NCBI GenBank assembly: GCA_003154055.1
Contig: PMCH01000113.1
Coordinates: 15,670-25,012 of the forward strand
Direction of reading: 5' to 3'
Source of the DNA: Acidobacteriaceae bacterium
GTDB lineage: Bacteria; Acidobacteriota; Terriglobia; Terriglobales; Acidobacteriaceae
DNA: 9,343 bases
Position numbers and translations under genes: made by a program. How positions within the stretch are numbered: position 1 is the stretch's first letter; every line of letters starts with the position of its first letter. Of the stretch, positions 1 to 6,080 are shown piece after piece. The notes beneath the pieces were generated by a model. The model searched no databases and was not told the DNA's origin. It was given only the letters and a program-made list of their open reading frames with translations.

Positions 1-10
1 CCCAGCATGG

Positions 11-16
11 TAGAAT
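11..16 (+). promoter_or_regulatory. Possible -10 element at window edge
   Basis: TAGAAT preceded by TGG, so it resembles an extended -10 box. Any -35 element would lie before base 1 and cannot be seen. If it is real, transcription would start near base 23, just ahead of the 34-57 hairpin, which would then sit in the leader of the metal-uptake genes. It could equally be chance sequence at the end of an upstream gene. Confidence 0.2.
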
Positions 17-33
17 CCGCTTGATTGATGGCC

Positions 34-57
34 CCGCAAGTGACCCTTGCGGTTTTT
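34..57 (+). terminator. Rho-independent terminator
   Basis: A perfect 7-bp stem, CCGCAAG (34-40) with CTTGCGG (46-52), closes a 5-base loop and is followed directly by five T (53-57). This is the classic intrinsic terminator layout. It most likely ends a transcript entering from the left. If the -10-like box at 11-16 is real, it would instead be a leader attenuator for the genes to the right. Its position argues against starting the first gene at the upstream in-frame TTG at base 21. Confidence 0.6.
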
Positions 58-80
58 GCCGCATCTCAACAGAGAATCGC

Positions 81-404
81 GTGAATTTTGCCAGCGTACA
101 ATCCGAACGCTCCACGCTGTCTGTGCAGTTGCTCGTCGCGCTGCTCTGTTTGACGCTGGCGGTGCAGGGTGCCCACGTTTGCCAGTCGGCCCATCATTTT
201 GAATCGGGAGTGCAGAGTGAACTTGGCTCCTCTGCGCCTGTCTGCCCGGTGTGCGCGATCGCGCATTCCCTGGTGTTCACCGTGTTTTTTCTGCTCCTCC
301 TGCTGATGCCGAGAAGTTCCCCGGCCGCCTTCCATTCTGCCGAGGCGAAGAAGTCGTCCTGGCGCGCGGTCCAGTTGTACATGCGGCCTCCGCCAGCGCT
401 CTGA
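81..404 (+). CDS. Small Cys/His-rich membrane protein, putative metal-related
   Basis: Hypothetical 107-residue protein read from the GTG at 81. An in-frame TTG at 21 would add 20 residues but would place the terminator hairpin (34-57) inside the gene. The ribosome binding site is weak (AGAGA at 71-75). Visible features are a hydrophobic segment at about residues 15-31, then a cluster of possible metal ligands: H32, C34, H38, H39, C55, C58 (CPVC) and H62. A second hydrophobic segment follows at about 63-76, then a polar tail ending in an RPPP motif. The layout recalls DUF2946-like small proteins, which are often found beside metal-transport genes, but I cannot confirm family membership. It lies 76 bases ahead of the porin gene with a hairpin between them. 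A role in sensing or passing on metal is inference from the Cys/His cluster and the neighbours. An 18-codon ORF (28-84) overlaps the GTG by GTGA. Confidence 0.55.
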   Translation: MNFASVQSERSTLSVQLLVALLCLTLAVQGAHVCQSAHHFESGVQSELGSSAPVCPVCAIAHSLVFTVFFLLLLLMPRSSPAAFHSAEAKKSSWRAVQLYMRPPPAL

Positions 405-417
405 GACCTGCGGATAG

Positions 418-447
418 AGGCTGAAATCAACCTCAGCCTGTCTTTTT
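418..447 (+). terminator. Hairpin plus T-run, terminator or attenuator
   Basis: A perfect 7-bp stem, AGGCTGA (418-424) with TCAGCCT (433-439), encloses an 8-base loop and is followed by GTC and five T (443-447). It lies 14 bases after the stop of the small membrane protein and 33 bases before the porin start. It could end the small gene's transcript or lower read-through into the porin and transporter genes. The stem is moderate in strength, so partial termination is as likely as full. Confidence 0.45.
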
Positions 448-480
448 CCCATCGAACATTTTGCCGCTCAGGAGCTTGGA

Positions 481-1761
481 ATGAAGCCGTCAACTTTGCT
501 TTGTGTCGTTGTTTTATTGGCCATGGGAATCGCGCACGCGCAGCAGGAAACTACCACGCCCGCGAGTCAGGATACGGCAGCGCTGGAACAAAAGATCCGC
601 GACCTGGAAGACCGTCTGATCACCCTGGAAGGGCAGATGCGGGCAATGAAGGCGCAGTCCAGCCAAACGCCGTCGGCCGCGCCCGGCACCACTTCCACTG
701 AAGTTGCGAACGCGGCGCCTGCGCCCGCGGAAAGCGTTGCCGCCGAGCCCGTGAGCCTGGGCGGCGCTGGAGGTTCGGCAGCCAAAGCATTGAATCCCGA
801 CATCAGCATGATCGGCGACTTTGTGGCGTTTGCCGGGGGCAATTCGATTCGGCCCTCGCCCTCGCTGCAAATGCACGAATCCGAACTGGGGGTACAGGCG
901 ATTATTGACCCCTACGCCCGCGGAGATTTCTTTCTGACCTTCGGCGAGCAAGGAGTTGGAGTTGAGGAAGGGTACATCACGCTTACCGCGCTGCCGGGTG
1001 GCCTCGTGACCCGGATTGGCAAGATGCGCTCGGCGTTCGGCAAAGTAAACGGAATGCACAACCACGTGCTTCCGTTCGTGGACCGGCCGCTGGTCACGCA
1101 GAACCTGGCGGGCGGCGAAGACGGCATTGACGATGCCGGCGTCTCGGTGGAGCGCATCATTCCTTTCCCGAAGGGCATTTTCCTTTCCGCCACCGGACAG
1201 GTATTTCGCGGAGACTCGGGTGACGGCGATGAACTGGTGTTTCAGTCGCATCGGAAGAGCGATGTGAGCACGGTGGCGCACTTGCGCGGATACAAAGACC
1301 TGACCGAATCCACGAATGTGGAATTGGGCCTTTCGTATGCGCGCGGGCACAACGAGCTGGGATCGAATTTCACCACCAGCCTGTATGGATTCGACGCCAC
1401 GTTTCGCTGGAAGCCGTTGCGGCGAGCCATCTACAACTCGTTTGTGGGGCGCAGCGAGTTCATCTGGAGCCAGCGCCAGCAAGCGCCGTTTGAGCAGCGC
1501 GCGTTCGGCATGTACGCCTCGGGCGAGTACCAGTTCCACCGGCGGTGGTTTGTCGGCGGACGCTATGACTGGTCGGACCGGTCGCGCGAGGCGAACCTCA
1601 CCGACAAAGGCGGTTCTGCGATCCTGACGTACTGGCCGAGCGAATTCAGCCAGATTCGGGGACAATATCGCTTTACCGACTATGCGGGAAATCATAAGAC
1701 CAACGAACTGCTGTTGCAGTTGCTGTTTTCATTGGGAGCGCATGGAGCGCATCCCTTCTAG
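481..1761 (+). CDS. Outer-membrane beta-barrel porin linked to zinc uptake genes
   Basis: Predicted outer-membrane channel of 426 residues. It starts with a Sec signal peptide (residues 1-20, cleavage after AHA). A short coiled coil follows at about 33-58, with heptad-like leucines (LEQKIRDLEDRLITLEGQM), then an Ala/Pro-rich linker to about 100. Such an N-terminal coiled coil is typical of trimeric or peptidoglycan-tethered porins. From about 105 to the end, alternating polar and aromatic segments look like barrel strands. The chain ends in Phe, the usual BAM-recognition residue, within a His-containing tail (SLGAHGAHPF). I recall similar HGAH-F endings in outer-membrane proteins next to ZnuA genes, but this is memory. 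No TonB box or plug domain is evident. The start has a clear AGGAG at 470-474. The stop overlaps the ribosome binding site of the ZnuA-like gene, so the two are almost surely co-transcribed. Zinc as substrate is inferred from context only; a phosphate-selective-type porin fold is an alternative. Confidence 0.82.
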   Translation: MKPSTLLCVVVLLAMGIAHAQQETTTPASQDTAALEQKIRDLEDRLITLEGQMRAMKAQSSQTPSAAPGTTSTEVANAAPAPAESVAAEPVSLGGAGGSAAKALNPDISMIGDFVAFAGGNSIRPSPSLQMHESELGVQAIIDPYARGDFFLTFGEQGVGVEEGYITLTALPGGLVTRIGKMRSAFGKVNGMHNHVLPFVDRPLVTQNLAGGEDGIDDAGVSVERIIPFPKGIFLSATGQVFRGDSGDGDELVFQSHRKSDVSTVAHLRGYKDLTESTNVELGLSYARGHNELGSNFTTSLYGFDATFRWKPLRRAIYNSFVGRSEFIWSQRQQAPFEQRAFGMYASGEYQFHRRWFVGGRYDWSDRSREANLTDKGGSAILTYWPSEFSQIRGQYRFTDYAGNHKTNELLLQLLFSLGAHGAHPF

Positions 1762-1770
1762 GAGATTGGA

Positions 1771-2715
1771 ATGAATCGTGTTTTTTCGAAAATAGAACTG
1801 CTGCTGACGGCTGTGGCGGTACTCGCCGTGAGTCTTGTTGCCCCAACCGCTGCGGCGGCCAAGAAGCTGAATGTCATTACGGCGACGACCGACCTGGCCG
1901 CGCTGGCGCAGGAAGTCGGCGGCGACAAGATCAACGTTGAAGCCATGGCTAAGGGCTATCAGGATCCGCATTTCGTGGAAGCCAAGCCCAGTTTCCTGCT
2001 GAAACTCCGGCAGGCGGATATGCTGATCGTTGTGGGCTTGCAGCTCGAGATCGGATGGCTGCCGCCGCTGATCACGCAGAGCGGGAACTCGCGCATCCAG
2101 GTCGGGGCCAACGGATATCTCGACGCTTCGCAGTTCTCGCAAATACTGGAGATTCCGCAAGGCTCGATTACGCGCGCCATGGGCGACGTCCACCCACTCG
2201 GGAACCCGCACTACTGGCTCGATCCGGACAACGGGCGCCGGGTCGCCAAAGGGATCGCCGGGAAACTGGCGGAGATGGACCCGGAAGATGCGGCCTATTT
2301 CCAGCAGCGCGAACAGGATTTCGAGCGGCGCTTGGCGGAGGCGGACAAGAAGTGGCAAGCCGACATGAAGCCCTTCCGCGGCCGCAAGGTGATTACCTAC
2401 CACAACTCGGCGCCCAACTTTGCCCACCACTTCGGTCTCGACGTGGTTGGCTTCGTTGAGCCCCGGCCCGGCATTCCGCCGACGCCGAGCCACACCATAG
2501 AAGTCATCAACATGATGAAGCGCGATCATGTGAAGGTAATCATGGTCGAGCCTTATTTTGATCGCAAGACGCCCGACTCGATCGCGCGTGAAAGCGGCGG
2601 AACGGTGGTCGAATACTTGCCATCGGTCGGCGGATTGAAAGAGGTCACGACGTATTTTCAGCTGTTCGATTACGATGTCGCCCTGCTAACCAAAGCGTTC
2701 CAGGCGAATCCATAA
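1771..2715 (+). CDS. znuA: Zinc/manganese ABC transporter substrate-binding protein (ZnuA-like)
   Basis: Periplasmic metal-binding protein of the cluster A-I (ZnuA/TroA/PsaA) family, which captures a divalent metal and delivers it to an ABC-3 permease. It has 314 residues, the usual size. A signal peptide covers residues 1 to about 30 (hydrophobic core 10-29, Ala-rich cleavage site, no lipobox Cys). Expected ligand positions are present: H67 in DPHFVEAKPS, H141 in GDVHPLGNPHYWLDP and H211 in TYHNSAPNFAHHFGL. E260 in VEPYFD lies in the C-terminal lobe. Three histidines with His, not Glu, at the third position point to zinc over manganese. The His-rich loop of many ZnuA proteins is absent, and where Mn-type proteins have a C-terminal Asp ligand this one reads LPSVGG. 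A long charged helix at about 166-200 links the lobes, as in the family. AGGAG at 1760-1764 overlaps the porin stop codon. The symbol denotes the family; exact metal is unproven. Confidence 0.9.
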   Translation: MNRVFSKIELLLTAVAVLAVSLVAPTAAAAKKLNVITATTDLAALAQEVGGDKINVEAMAKGYQDPHFVEAKPSFLLKLRQADMLIVVGLQLEIGWLPPLITQSGNSRIQVGANGYLDASQFSQILEIPQGSITRAMGDVHPLGNPHYWLDPDNGRRVAKGIAGKLAEMDPEDAAYFQQREQDFERRLAEADKKWQADMKPFRGRKVITYHNSAPNFAHHFGLDVVGFVEPRPGIPPTPSHTIEVINMMKRDHVKVIMVEPYFDRKTPDSIARESGGTVVEYLPSVGGLKEVTTYFQLFDYDVALLTKAFQANP

Positions 2716-2757
2716 CAGCAGGGCGCGAGACCTTGGGGAAGAGTTCGAAGGAGACTC

Positions 2758-3648
2758 ATGGAGATACTACCGTTTTTAATCTGGCCGTTTGTGGCCAGCC
2801 TGATTCTGACCGGAATTCACGCCTATCTGGGCGTGCACGTGGTGGAACGCGGCGTAATTTTCGTGGACCTGGCGCTGGCGCAGATCGCCGCCCTCGGCGC
2901 AACCATCGCCATCCTGGCGGGCATGGATCCGCACGGACGCGGCGCCTATTTTCTCAGTCTGGGGTTCACTTTTCTGGGAGCGGGCATTTTTGCATTCGCG
3001 CGAACCCGCCGGGGACACATTCCGCAGGAAGCGTTCATCGGGATCGCCTATGCCGTTGCCTCGGCAACCGCCATCCTCGCCATGAGCAAGGCAACTGGCG
3101 AGACCGAGCACTTGAAAGACATGCTGGTGGGCAACATCCTTGCCGTTTCCCGGGCCGAAGTGGTGAAGACGGCGCTGCTGTACGGCGTCATTGGCCTGTT
3201 TCACTACTTCTTCCGCAAGAAGTTCCTGTTGATTTCCACCAGTCCGTCGAAGGCCGAAGCGAGCGGGATGAACATCCGGCTATGGGATTTTCTGTTCTAC
3301 GCCTCGTTTGGTTTTGTCGTGACTTCGTCGGTGGCGATTGCGGGGGTGCTGCTGGTGTTCTGTTACCTGATCGTGCCGTCGGTGGGCGCGATGCTGTTCG
3401 CCGACAAGATCGGCCGCAGGCTGGCGATCGGTTGGACGATGGGAACCCTGGTCTCAGCGCTGGGAGTCTATTTTTCAGTGCTGCTCGATTTGCCGACCGG
3501 AGCGACCATCGTGTGCACTTTCGGCGGCGTGTTGATTCTGATGTTTTTCGTCCACCTGATTTTCTTTCACGGCAGCCATGCGCGGGCGCTGGAGGGAGCA
3601 GTCTCCGGGGAGAAGCCGTTGGAGCGGGTGCTGGAAGCCCGGCAGTGA
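2758..3648 (+). CDS. znuB: Metal ABC transporter permease, ABC-3 family (ZnuB-like)
   Basis: Inner-membrane channel subunit of a zinc/manganese-type ABC importer, partner of the ZnuA-like protein 42 bases upstream. It has 296 residues with about eight or nine hydrophobic helices (roughly 4-24, 34-55, 63-80, 91-110, 136-153, 174-196, 197-214, 222-242 and 248-270). ABC-3 hallmarks include an N-terminal GVHVVERGVIFVDLALAQ segment, a conserved small-residue helix FIGIAYAVASATAI, a central cytoplasmic loop with GNIL, and a late DLPTGATIV motif like the D-P-G-I signature of ZnuB. AAGGAG at 2748-2753 supports the ATG at 2758. No ATPase gene follows; the next gene is convergent. The permease must therefore use an ATPase encoded upstream of the window or elsewhere. 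The histidines near the C-terminus (HLIFFHGSHAR) are a minor oddity. The symbol denotes the family. Confidence 0.9.
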   Translation: MEILPFLIWPFVASLILTGIHAYLGVHVVERGVIFVDLALAQIAALGATIAILAGMDPHGRGAYFLSLGFTFLGAGIFAFARTRRGHIPQEAFIGIAYAVASATAILAMSKATGETEHLKDMLVGNILAVSRAEVVKTALLYGVIGLFHYFFRKKFLLISTSPSKAEASGMNIRLWDFLFYASFGFVVTSSVAIAGVLLVFCYLIVPSVGAMLFADKIGRRLAIGWTMGTLVSALGVYFSVLLDLPTGATIVCTFGGVLILMFFVHLIFFHGSHARALEGAVSGEKPLERVLEARQ

Positions 3649-3670
3649 AGCTGAGCGTCAGAGCTGTGGG

Positions 3671-3710
3671 CCGGCGATGACGCCCGCCGGACAAGTGGTG
3701 GCGCCACTTT
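3671..3710. terminator. Two GC-rich hairpins between convergent genes
   Basis: The 62-base gap between the permease stop and the convergent DUF948-like gene stop holds two stem-loops: CCGGCG (3671-3676) with CGCCGG (3685-3690), and AAGTGG (3693-3698) with CCACTT (3704-3709). Neither has a good T-run; only TTT follows the second on the + strand. They may slow or end transcription from one or both sides, or be chance structure in GC-rich DNA. Confidence 0.3.
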
Positions 3711-4223
3711 CTAGATAAACATCTCGTCTTGCGGGACGCCCATGCCATTGCGCGGCTGGCGGCGCTTCTGGCCGAGGAAGACTTCCACTCCCGTGCTGAT
3801 CGCGCTCATCAGGCCGGAAACCTGCCGCAAGGGGGAGACCACGGTTTTGTGGACGACCTCACTGGTTTCTTCGACCTTGTCCATGGTGCGGTTCAACAAC
3901 TCATCCGCACGAATCACCTGCAGGCGGGTGCGGTCGAGGGCATCACTGAGAGTGGCATCGATCCGGCCGATCTGGGAGCGCACCAGGGTGGTTGACTCCG
4001 ACAGATTGACGGCCATGGTCTCGATTCTTGGACGCAACTGCACCAGCATGCTCTGCGCGGTATCCAGGGCGGGGATTGCCTTGTTCTTCATTTCCAGGGT
4101 CATTGCCTCCATCCGCGCGGTGGTCTTACGGACCGCGAGATAAAGGGCTACCAGGATCCCCGCCTGGATCAAGACTGCGAACGCCGTCAGCGCGATAAAT
4201 GCGGTCAGCAGATTGTTGTCCAT
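3711..4223 (-). CDS. DUF948-like membrane-anchored coiled-coil protein
   Basis: Protein of 170 residues with one N-terminal transmembrane helix (about 8-31) and a long amphipathic, mostly helical body (about 35-145) with heptad-like spacing of Leu, Ile, Val and Ala. A short basic, glycine-containing tail (QKRRQPRNG) precedes the C-terminus. This matches DUF948-type proteins, thought to be envelope-associated coiled coils of unknown function. I chose the ATG at 4223 because GGGAG lies 6 bases upstream of it; an in-frame TTG at 4235 would add MGVA but would include that binding site. It is the second gene of a pair, with its start 32 bases after the YtxH-like gene's stop. The partner, orientation and shared promoter suggest a common envelope or stress-related role, which is inference. 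Confidence 0.75.
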   Translation of the reverse strand: MDNNLLTAFIALTAFAVLIQAGILVALYLAVRKTTARMEAMTLEMKNKAIPALDTAQSMLVQLRPRIETMAVNLSESTTLVRSQIGRIDATLSDALDRTRLQVIRADELLNRTMDKVEETSEVVHKTVVSPLRQVSGLMSAISTGVEVFLGQKRRQPRNGMGVPQDEMFI

Positions 4224-4255
4224 GGCCACTCCCAACCGGCGTGCCGGCTAAAAAC

Positions 4256-4567
4256 TTAGACGCTCTTCGGCTCTTCGCTTTCCGGAGCGGTCGTCTCGCG
4301 ATACGCCTGGCGGCCGGCCTCGTAGGCGGAGCGGAATTGTTCTTTTTGCTGGTTCAGCACATCGCGCCCGCGATCGACCCAGTCCTCAGCGTGTTCACGC
4401 GCCCGGCGCGCCTCGCGGCGCACTTTCTCACGTCCTTCCTCCGCTTTGGAGCGGAGCACTTCGCGAGTCTCATCTCCGGAGCGCGGCGCGTACAGCACGC
4501 CCACGGCGGCACCGACACCAAGACCAGCCAAGAACCACAAAAAGCTGTTGCCGTCACGATCTGCCAT
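4256..4567 (-). CDS. YtxH-like membrane protein
   Basis: Small protein of 103 residues. An N-terminal glycine-rich transmembrane helix (about 8-25, FLAGLGVGAAVGVL) is followed at once by YAPRSGDETRE, the junction typical of the YtxH family. A highly charged helical region rich in Glu, Arg, Lys and Ala (about 32-92) and an acidic tail come next. YtxH proteins are linked to general stress responses in Firmicutes and are widespread without known biochemistry. The start at 4567 is set by a near-perfect AAGGAGG five bases upstream; an in-frame ATG at 4582 would contain that site and is unlikely. First gene of the minus-strand pair with the DUF948-like gene, behind the promoter at 4598-4626. Confidence 0.85.
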   Translation of the reverse strand: MADRDGNSFLWFLAGLGVGAAVGVLYAPRSGDETREVLRSKAEEGREKVRREARRAREHAEDWVDRGRDVLNQQKEQFRSAYEAGRQAYRETTAPESEEPKSV

Positions 4568-4588
4568 AACTACCTCCTTCAACCATTG

Positions 4589-4617
4589 ACATATCGGATG
4601 GTAGCACCCGGATATGT
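4589..4617. promoter_or_regulatory. Inverted repeat bracketing the -10 element
   Basis: ACATATC (4589-4595) and GATATGT (4611-4617) form a perfect 7-bp inverted repeat with a 15-base spacer. The spacer contains the predicted -10 box (4598-4603) of the YtxH/DUF948 unit close to its centre. A regulator bound here would block the promoter. An operator function is inference from position and symmetry. Confidence 0.4.
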
Positions 4618-4626
4618 GAAAAACAA
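4598..4626 (-). promoter_or_regulatory. Sigma-70-type promoter for the YtxH/DUF948 unit
   Basis: On the minus strand, TTGTTT (4621-4626) is separated by 17 bases from TACCAT (4598-4603), which is preceded by TGC, an extended -10 feature. The predicted start, near 4591, gives a leader of about 25 bases to the ATG at 4567. The -35 match is only TTG, so the TGn motif and the spacing carry most of the support. Confidence 0.5.
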
Positions 4627-4656
4627 TTCACGCTCCGGTGGAAGCGCTGTGAATTG
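4624..4656. promoter_or_regulatory. Inverted repeat overlapping the -35 element
   Basis: CAATTCAC (4624-4631) and GTGAATTG (4649-4656) are a perfect 8-bp inverted repeat with a 17-base spacer. The left arm overlaps the -35 box of the YtxH-like gene's promoter. A further GTGAA at 4616-4620 pairs with TTCAC at 4627-4631, giving three copies of the same half-site. This looks like an operator for a dimeric regulator. The region between divergent genes could also let it act on the zinc-ribbon gene at 4759. Confidence 0.45.
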
Positions 4657-4704
4657 ATGAGAGTTTCCAAGGCCAGGGATGACCCGCGGAACGCGCGAAG
4701 GGGC

Positions 4705-4734
4705 TTGTGCCCGGTGGGGGAATAGGCGGAGAAT
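4705..4734 (+). promoter_or_regulatory. Weak candidate promoter for the zinc-ribbon gene
   Basis: TTGTGC (4705-4710), an 18-base spacer and GAGAAT (4729-4734) lie 24 bases before the GTG start at 4759. Both boxes match the consensus only partly, in a GC-rich stretch. Confidence 0.2.
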
Positions 4735-4758
4735 GAGGCGTCCCAGGGGAGGCCCTCC

Positions 4759-5187
4759 GTGTCCGACCGCAAATATCGCCAGCGCGGGTACCAGGATTCC
4801 GGCAATGAACGGCATGAAAAGCTGGAAAAACCGGCGGCTGCCAAGAAAGAGAACACCTTTGGACCGCGGCCCATCAACATGCCGGGCCGGCGAACCGTTT
4901 CGCGCTGCGCCGAGTGTGGGACGCTGCTGCAGAACCTTGCCGAGCCTGCCGGCCAGTGTCCCAAGTGCGGCTTTGACCTGCACTCCTGCAAGCAGTGCGA
5001 GCACTTTGATCCCTCCAGCCGCTTCGAGTGCAACCAGCCCGTTCCCGACCGGATCTCGCCCAAGGACAAGCGCAACGACTGCTCGTTTTATTCCATCCGC
5101 ATGATGGTGGAGAAAGAAACGTCCAGCAAGCCCGCCCAACGCCCCAACGATGCGCGGCAAGCATTCGACAACCTCTTCAAGGATTAG
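4759..5187 (+). CDS. Zinc-ribbon protein with eight cysteines
   Basis: Protein of 142 residues of unknown function. A charged, probably disordered N-terminus (1-45) leads to two predicted metal sites. C50-x2-C53 with C67-x2-C70 is a classical four-Cys zinc ribbon. C77-x2-C80, C91 and C108 (with H82 nearby) look like a second site. A polar linker and a short C-terminal amphipathic motif (DARQAFDNLFKD) follow, which could be a docking peptide. The GTG start at 4759 is supported by GGGGAGG at 4746-4752; the second codon gives a soluble N-terminus with no signal peptide, so the protein is probably cytoplasmic. It is transcribed away from the YtxH pair and ends 7 bases from the convergent SDR gene. 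Zinc ribbons often bind nucleic acid or protein partners; which applies here cannot be told from sequence. Confidence 0.8.
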   Translation: MSDRKYRQRGYQDSGNERHEKLEKPAAAKKENTFGPRPINMPGRRTVSRCAECGTLLQNLAEPAGQCPKCGFDLHSCKQCEHFDPSSRFECNQPVPDRISPKDKRNDCSFYSIRMMVEKETSSKPAQRPNDARQAFDNLFKD

Positions 5188-5194
5188 CGGATAT

Positions 5195-5923
5195 TCAGGG
5201 TTTTTGCGTCGGCCGCAACAGGATCTCGCTGGCGAACGACTGCGGCGCCTGGGTCACGATCATGGCCACGGCGTGGGCGACATCGCCGGGTTGCAGCATC
5301 TTCTCCGCGTTCTTTCCTGGGTGAGGGCTGAATCCGGTATTCACAGAGCCGGGGCAGATGATGGAGACGCGAATGTTGTGGGCGCGGAGTTCCTCGGCCA
5401 CGGAATAGCTCAGACCATTCAGTCCCCACTTCGAAGCGGCGTAGGCGGCTGCGTTGGGAAGGGGATTCTTGCCGGCGAGAGAAGAGATATTGACGATGTG
5501 TCCGCCGGCGCCGCGGATCATCAGCGGGGCAAGACTTCGGATGCAGTAGTACACGCCGCGCAGGTTGGTATTCATCACCTGGTCCCAGGTCTCGGGAGAA
5601 AGCTGATGCAAGGGCCCGCCCGCGCCGCCGATACCAGCGTTGTTCACGAGGATGTCGAGCCGCCCGAAGGTGCGCTCGACCCGGGCTGCCAGCGATTCGA
5701 CCGAGCGCAGGTCGGTGACATCGCATTCCATCACCGAGCTCTGGCCACCCTGGTTGTGGATCGAAGCCGAGACGGCTTCGAGCGCTTCCCGGGTGCGTCC
5801 GCAGAGGACGGAGCGGGCGCCGAGGCCGGCGAGGGTTGCGGCAATGGCAGCGCCAATGCCGCGTCCGGCGCCGGTGATCACGGCAATCTGTCCAGCCAGG
5901 GGCGGGTTGGATGCAGTTTTCAT
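5195..5923 (-). CDS. Short-chain dehydrogenase/reductase (FabG-like SDR)
   Basis: Cytoplasmic NAD(P)-dependent oxidoreductase of the classical SDR family, 242 residues. The Rossmann motif T17-G-A-G-R-G-I-G24 binds the cofactor. R43 after the second strand suggests NADP(H). D68 (CDVT) contacts adenine, N94-N-A-G97 stabilises the central sheet, and the catalytic set is N120, S148, Y161 and K165 (YAASK). P191-G-S-V-N-T follows as usual. The substrate cannot be told from sequence: FabG-type 3-oxoacyl reductases and many sugar or alcohol dehydrogenases share these motifs. No fatty-acid genes lie nearby, so fabG is not assigned. AGGAG lies 9 bases before the ATG at 5923. It is divergent from the helical-repeat protein gene and convergent with the zinc-ribbon gene, apparently as a single-gene unit. 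Confidence 0.92.
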   Translation of the reverse strand: MKTASNPPLAGQIAVITGAGRGIGAAIAATLAGLGARSVLCGRTREALEAVSASIHNQGGQSSVMECDVTDLRSVESLAARVERTFGRLDILVNNAGIGGAGGPLHQLSPETWDQVMNTNLRGVYYCIRSLAPLMIRGAGGHIVNISSLAGKNPLPNAAAYAASKWGLNGLSYSVAEELRAHNIRVSIICPGSVNTGFSPHPGKNAEKMLQPGDVAHAVAMIVTQAPQSFASEILLRPTQKP

Positions 5924-6045
5924 GCGAAATGTCTCCTCGGGACGAAAGCCTCGTTTTCAGGGACTGGAACGGGCCGGGCCGAATCCATCTTGCCTTGGCC
6001 TTTCCCGCATCGAAACTGAGAGGAGGCCGAATGTGAGCAACTTGC

Positions 6046-6074
6046 TTGCCTTAGCGGGACTACATCCTTATAAT
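6046..6074 (+). promoter_or_regulatory. Sigma-70 promoter for the secreted helical-repeat gene
   Basis: TTGCCT (6046-6051), a 17-base spacer and a perfect TATAAT (6069-6074) make this the best promoter in the window. The expected start near 6081 gives a leader of about 165 bases before the ATG at 6249. Confidence 0.7.
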
Positions 6075-6080
6075 CCGCTC

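Noticed and set aside
514..1695. Long open frame (393 codons) on the minus strand
   Set aside because: It is antisense to the porin gene, has an Arg/His/Ala-rich composition typical of GC-rich shadow frames, and has no signal or domain. The + strand frame has a signal peptide, ribosome binding site and barrel ending.
1729..2529. Minus-strand open frame of 266 codons
   Set aside because: It lies opposite the ZnuA-like gene, whose ligands and family motifs are clear; the product is rich in Arg, His and Val with no recognisable domain.
2733..3680. Second + strand open frame of 315 codons overlapping the permease
   Set aside because: It is a different frame over the ZnuB-like gene and encodes an Arg/Gly-rich product with no helices; the permease frame has the family motifs and a good ribosome binding site.
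5150..6019. Plus-strand open frame of 289 codons over the SDR gene
   Set aside because: It is antisense to a gene with an intact Rossmann motif and catalytic S/Y/K; its product is a Gly/Ala/Arg-rich shadow.
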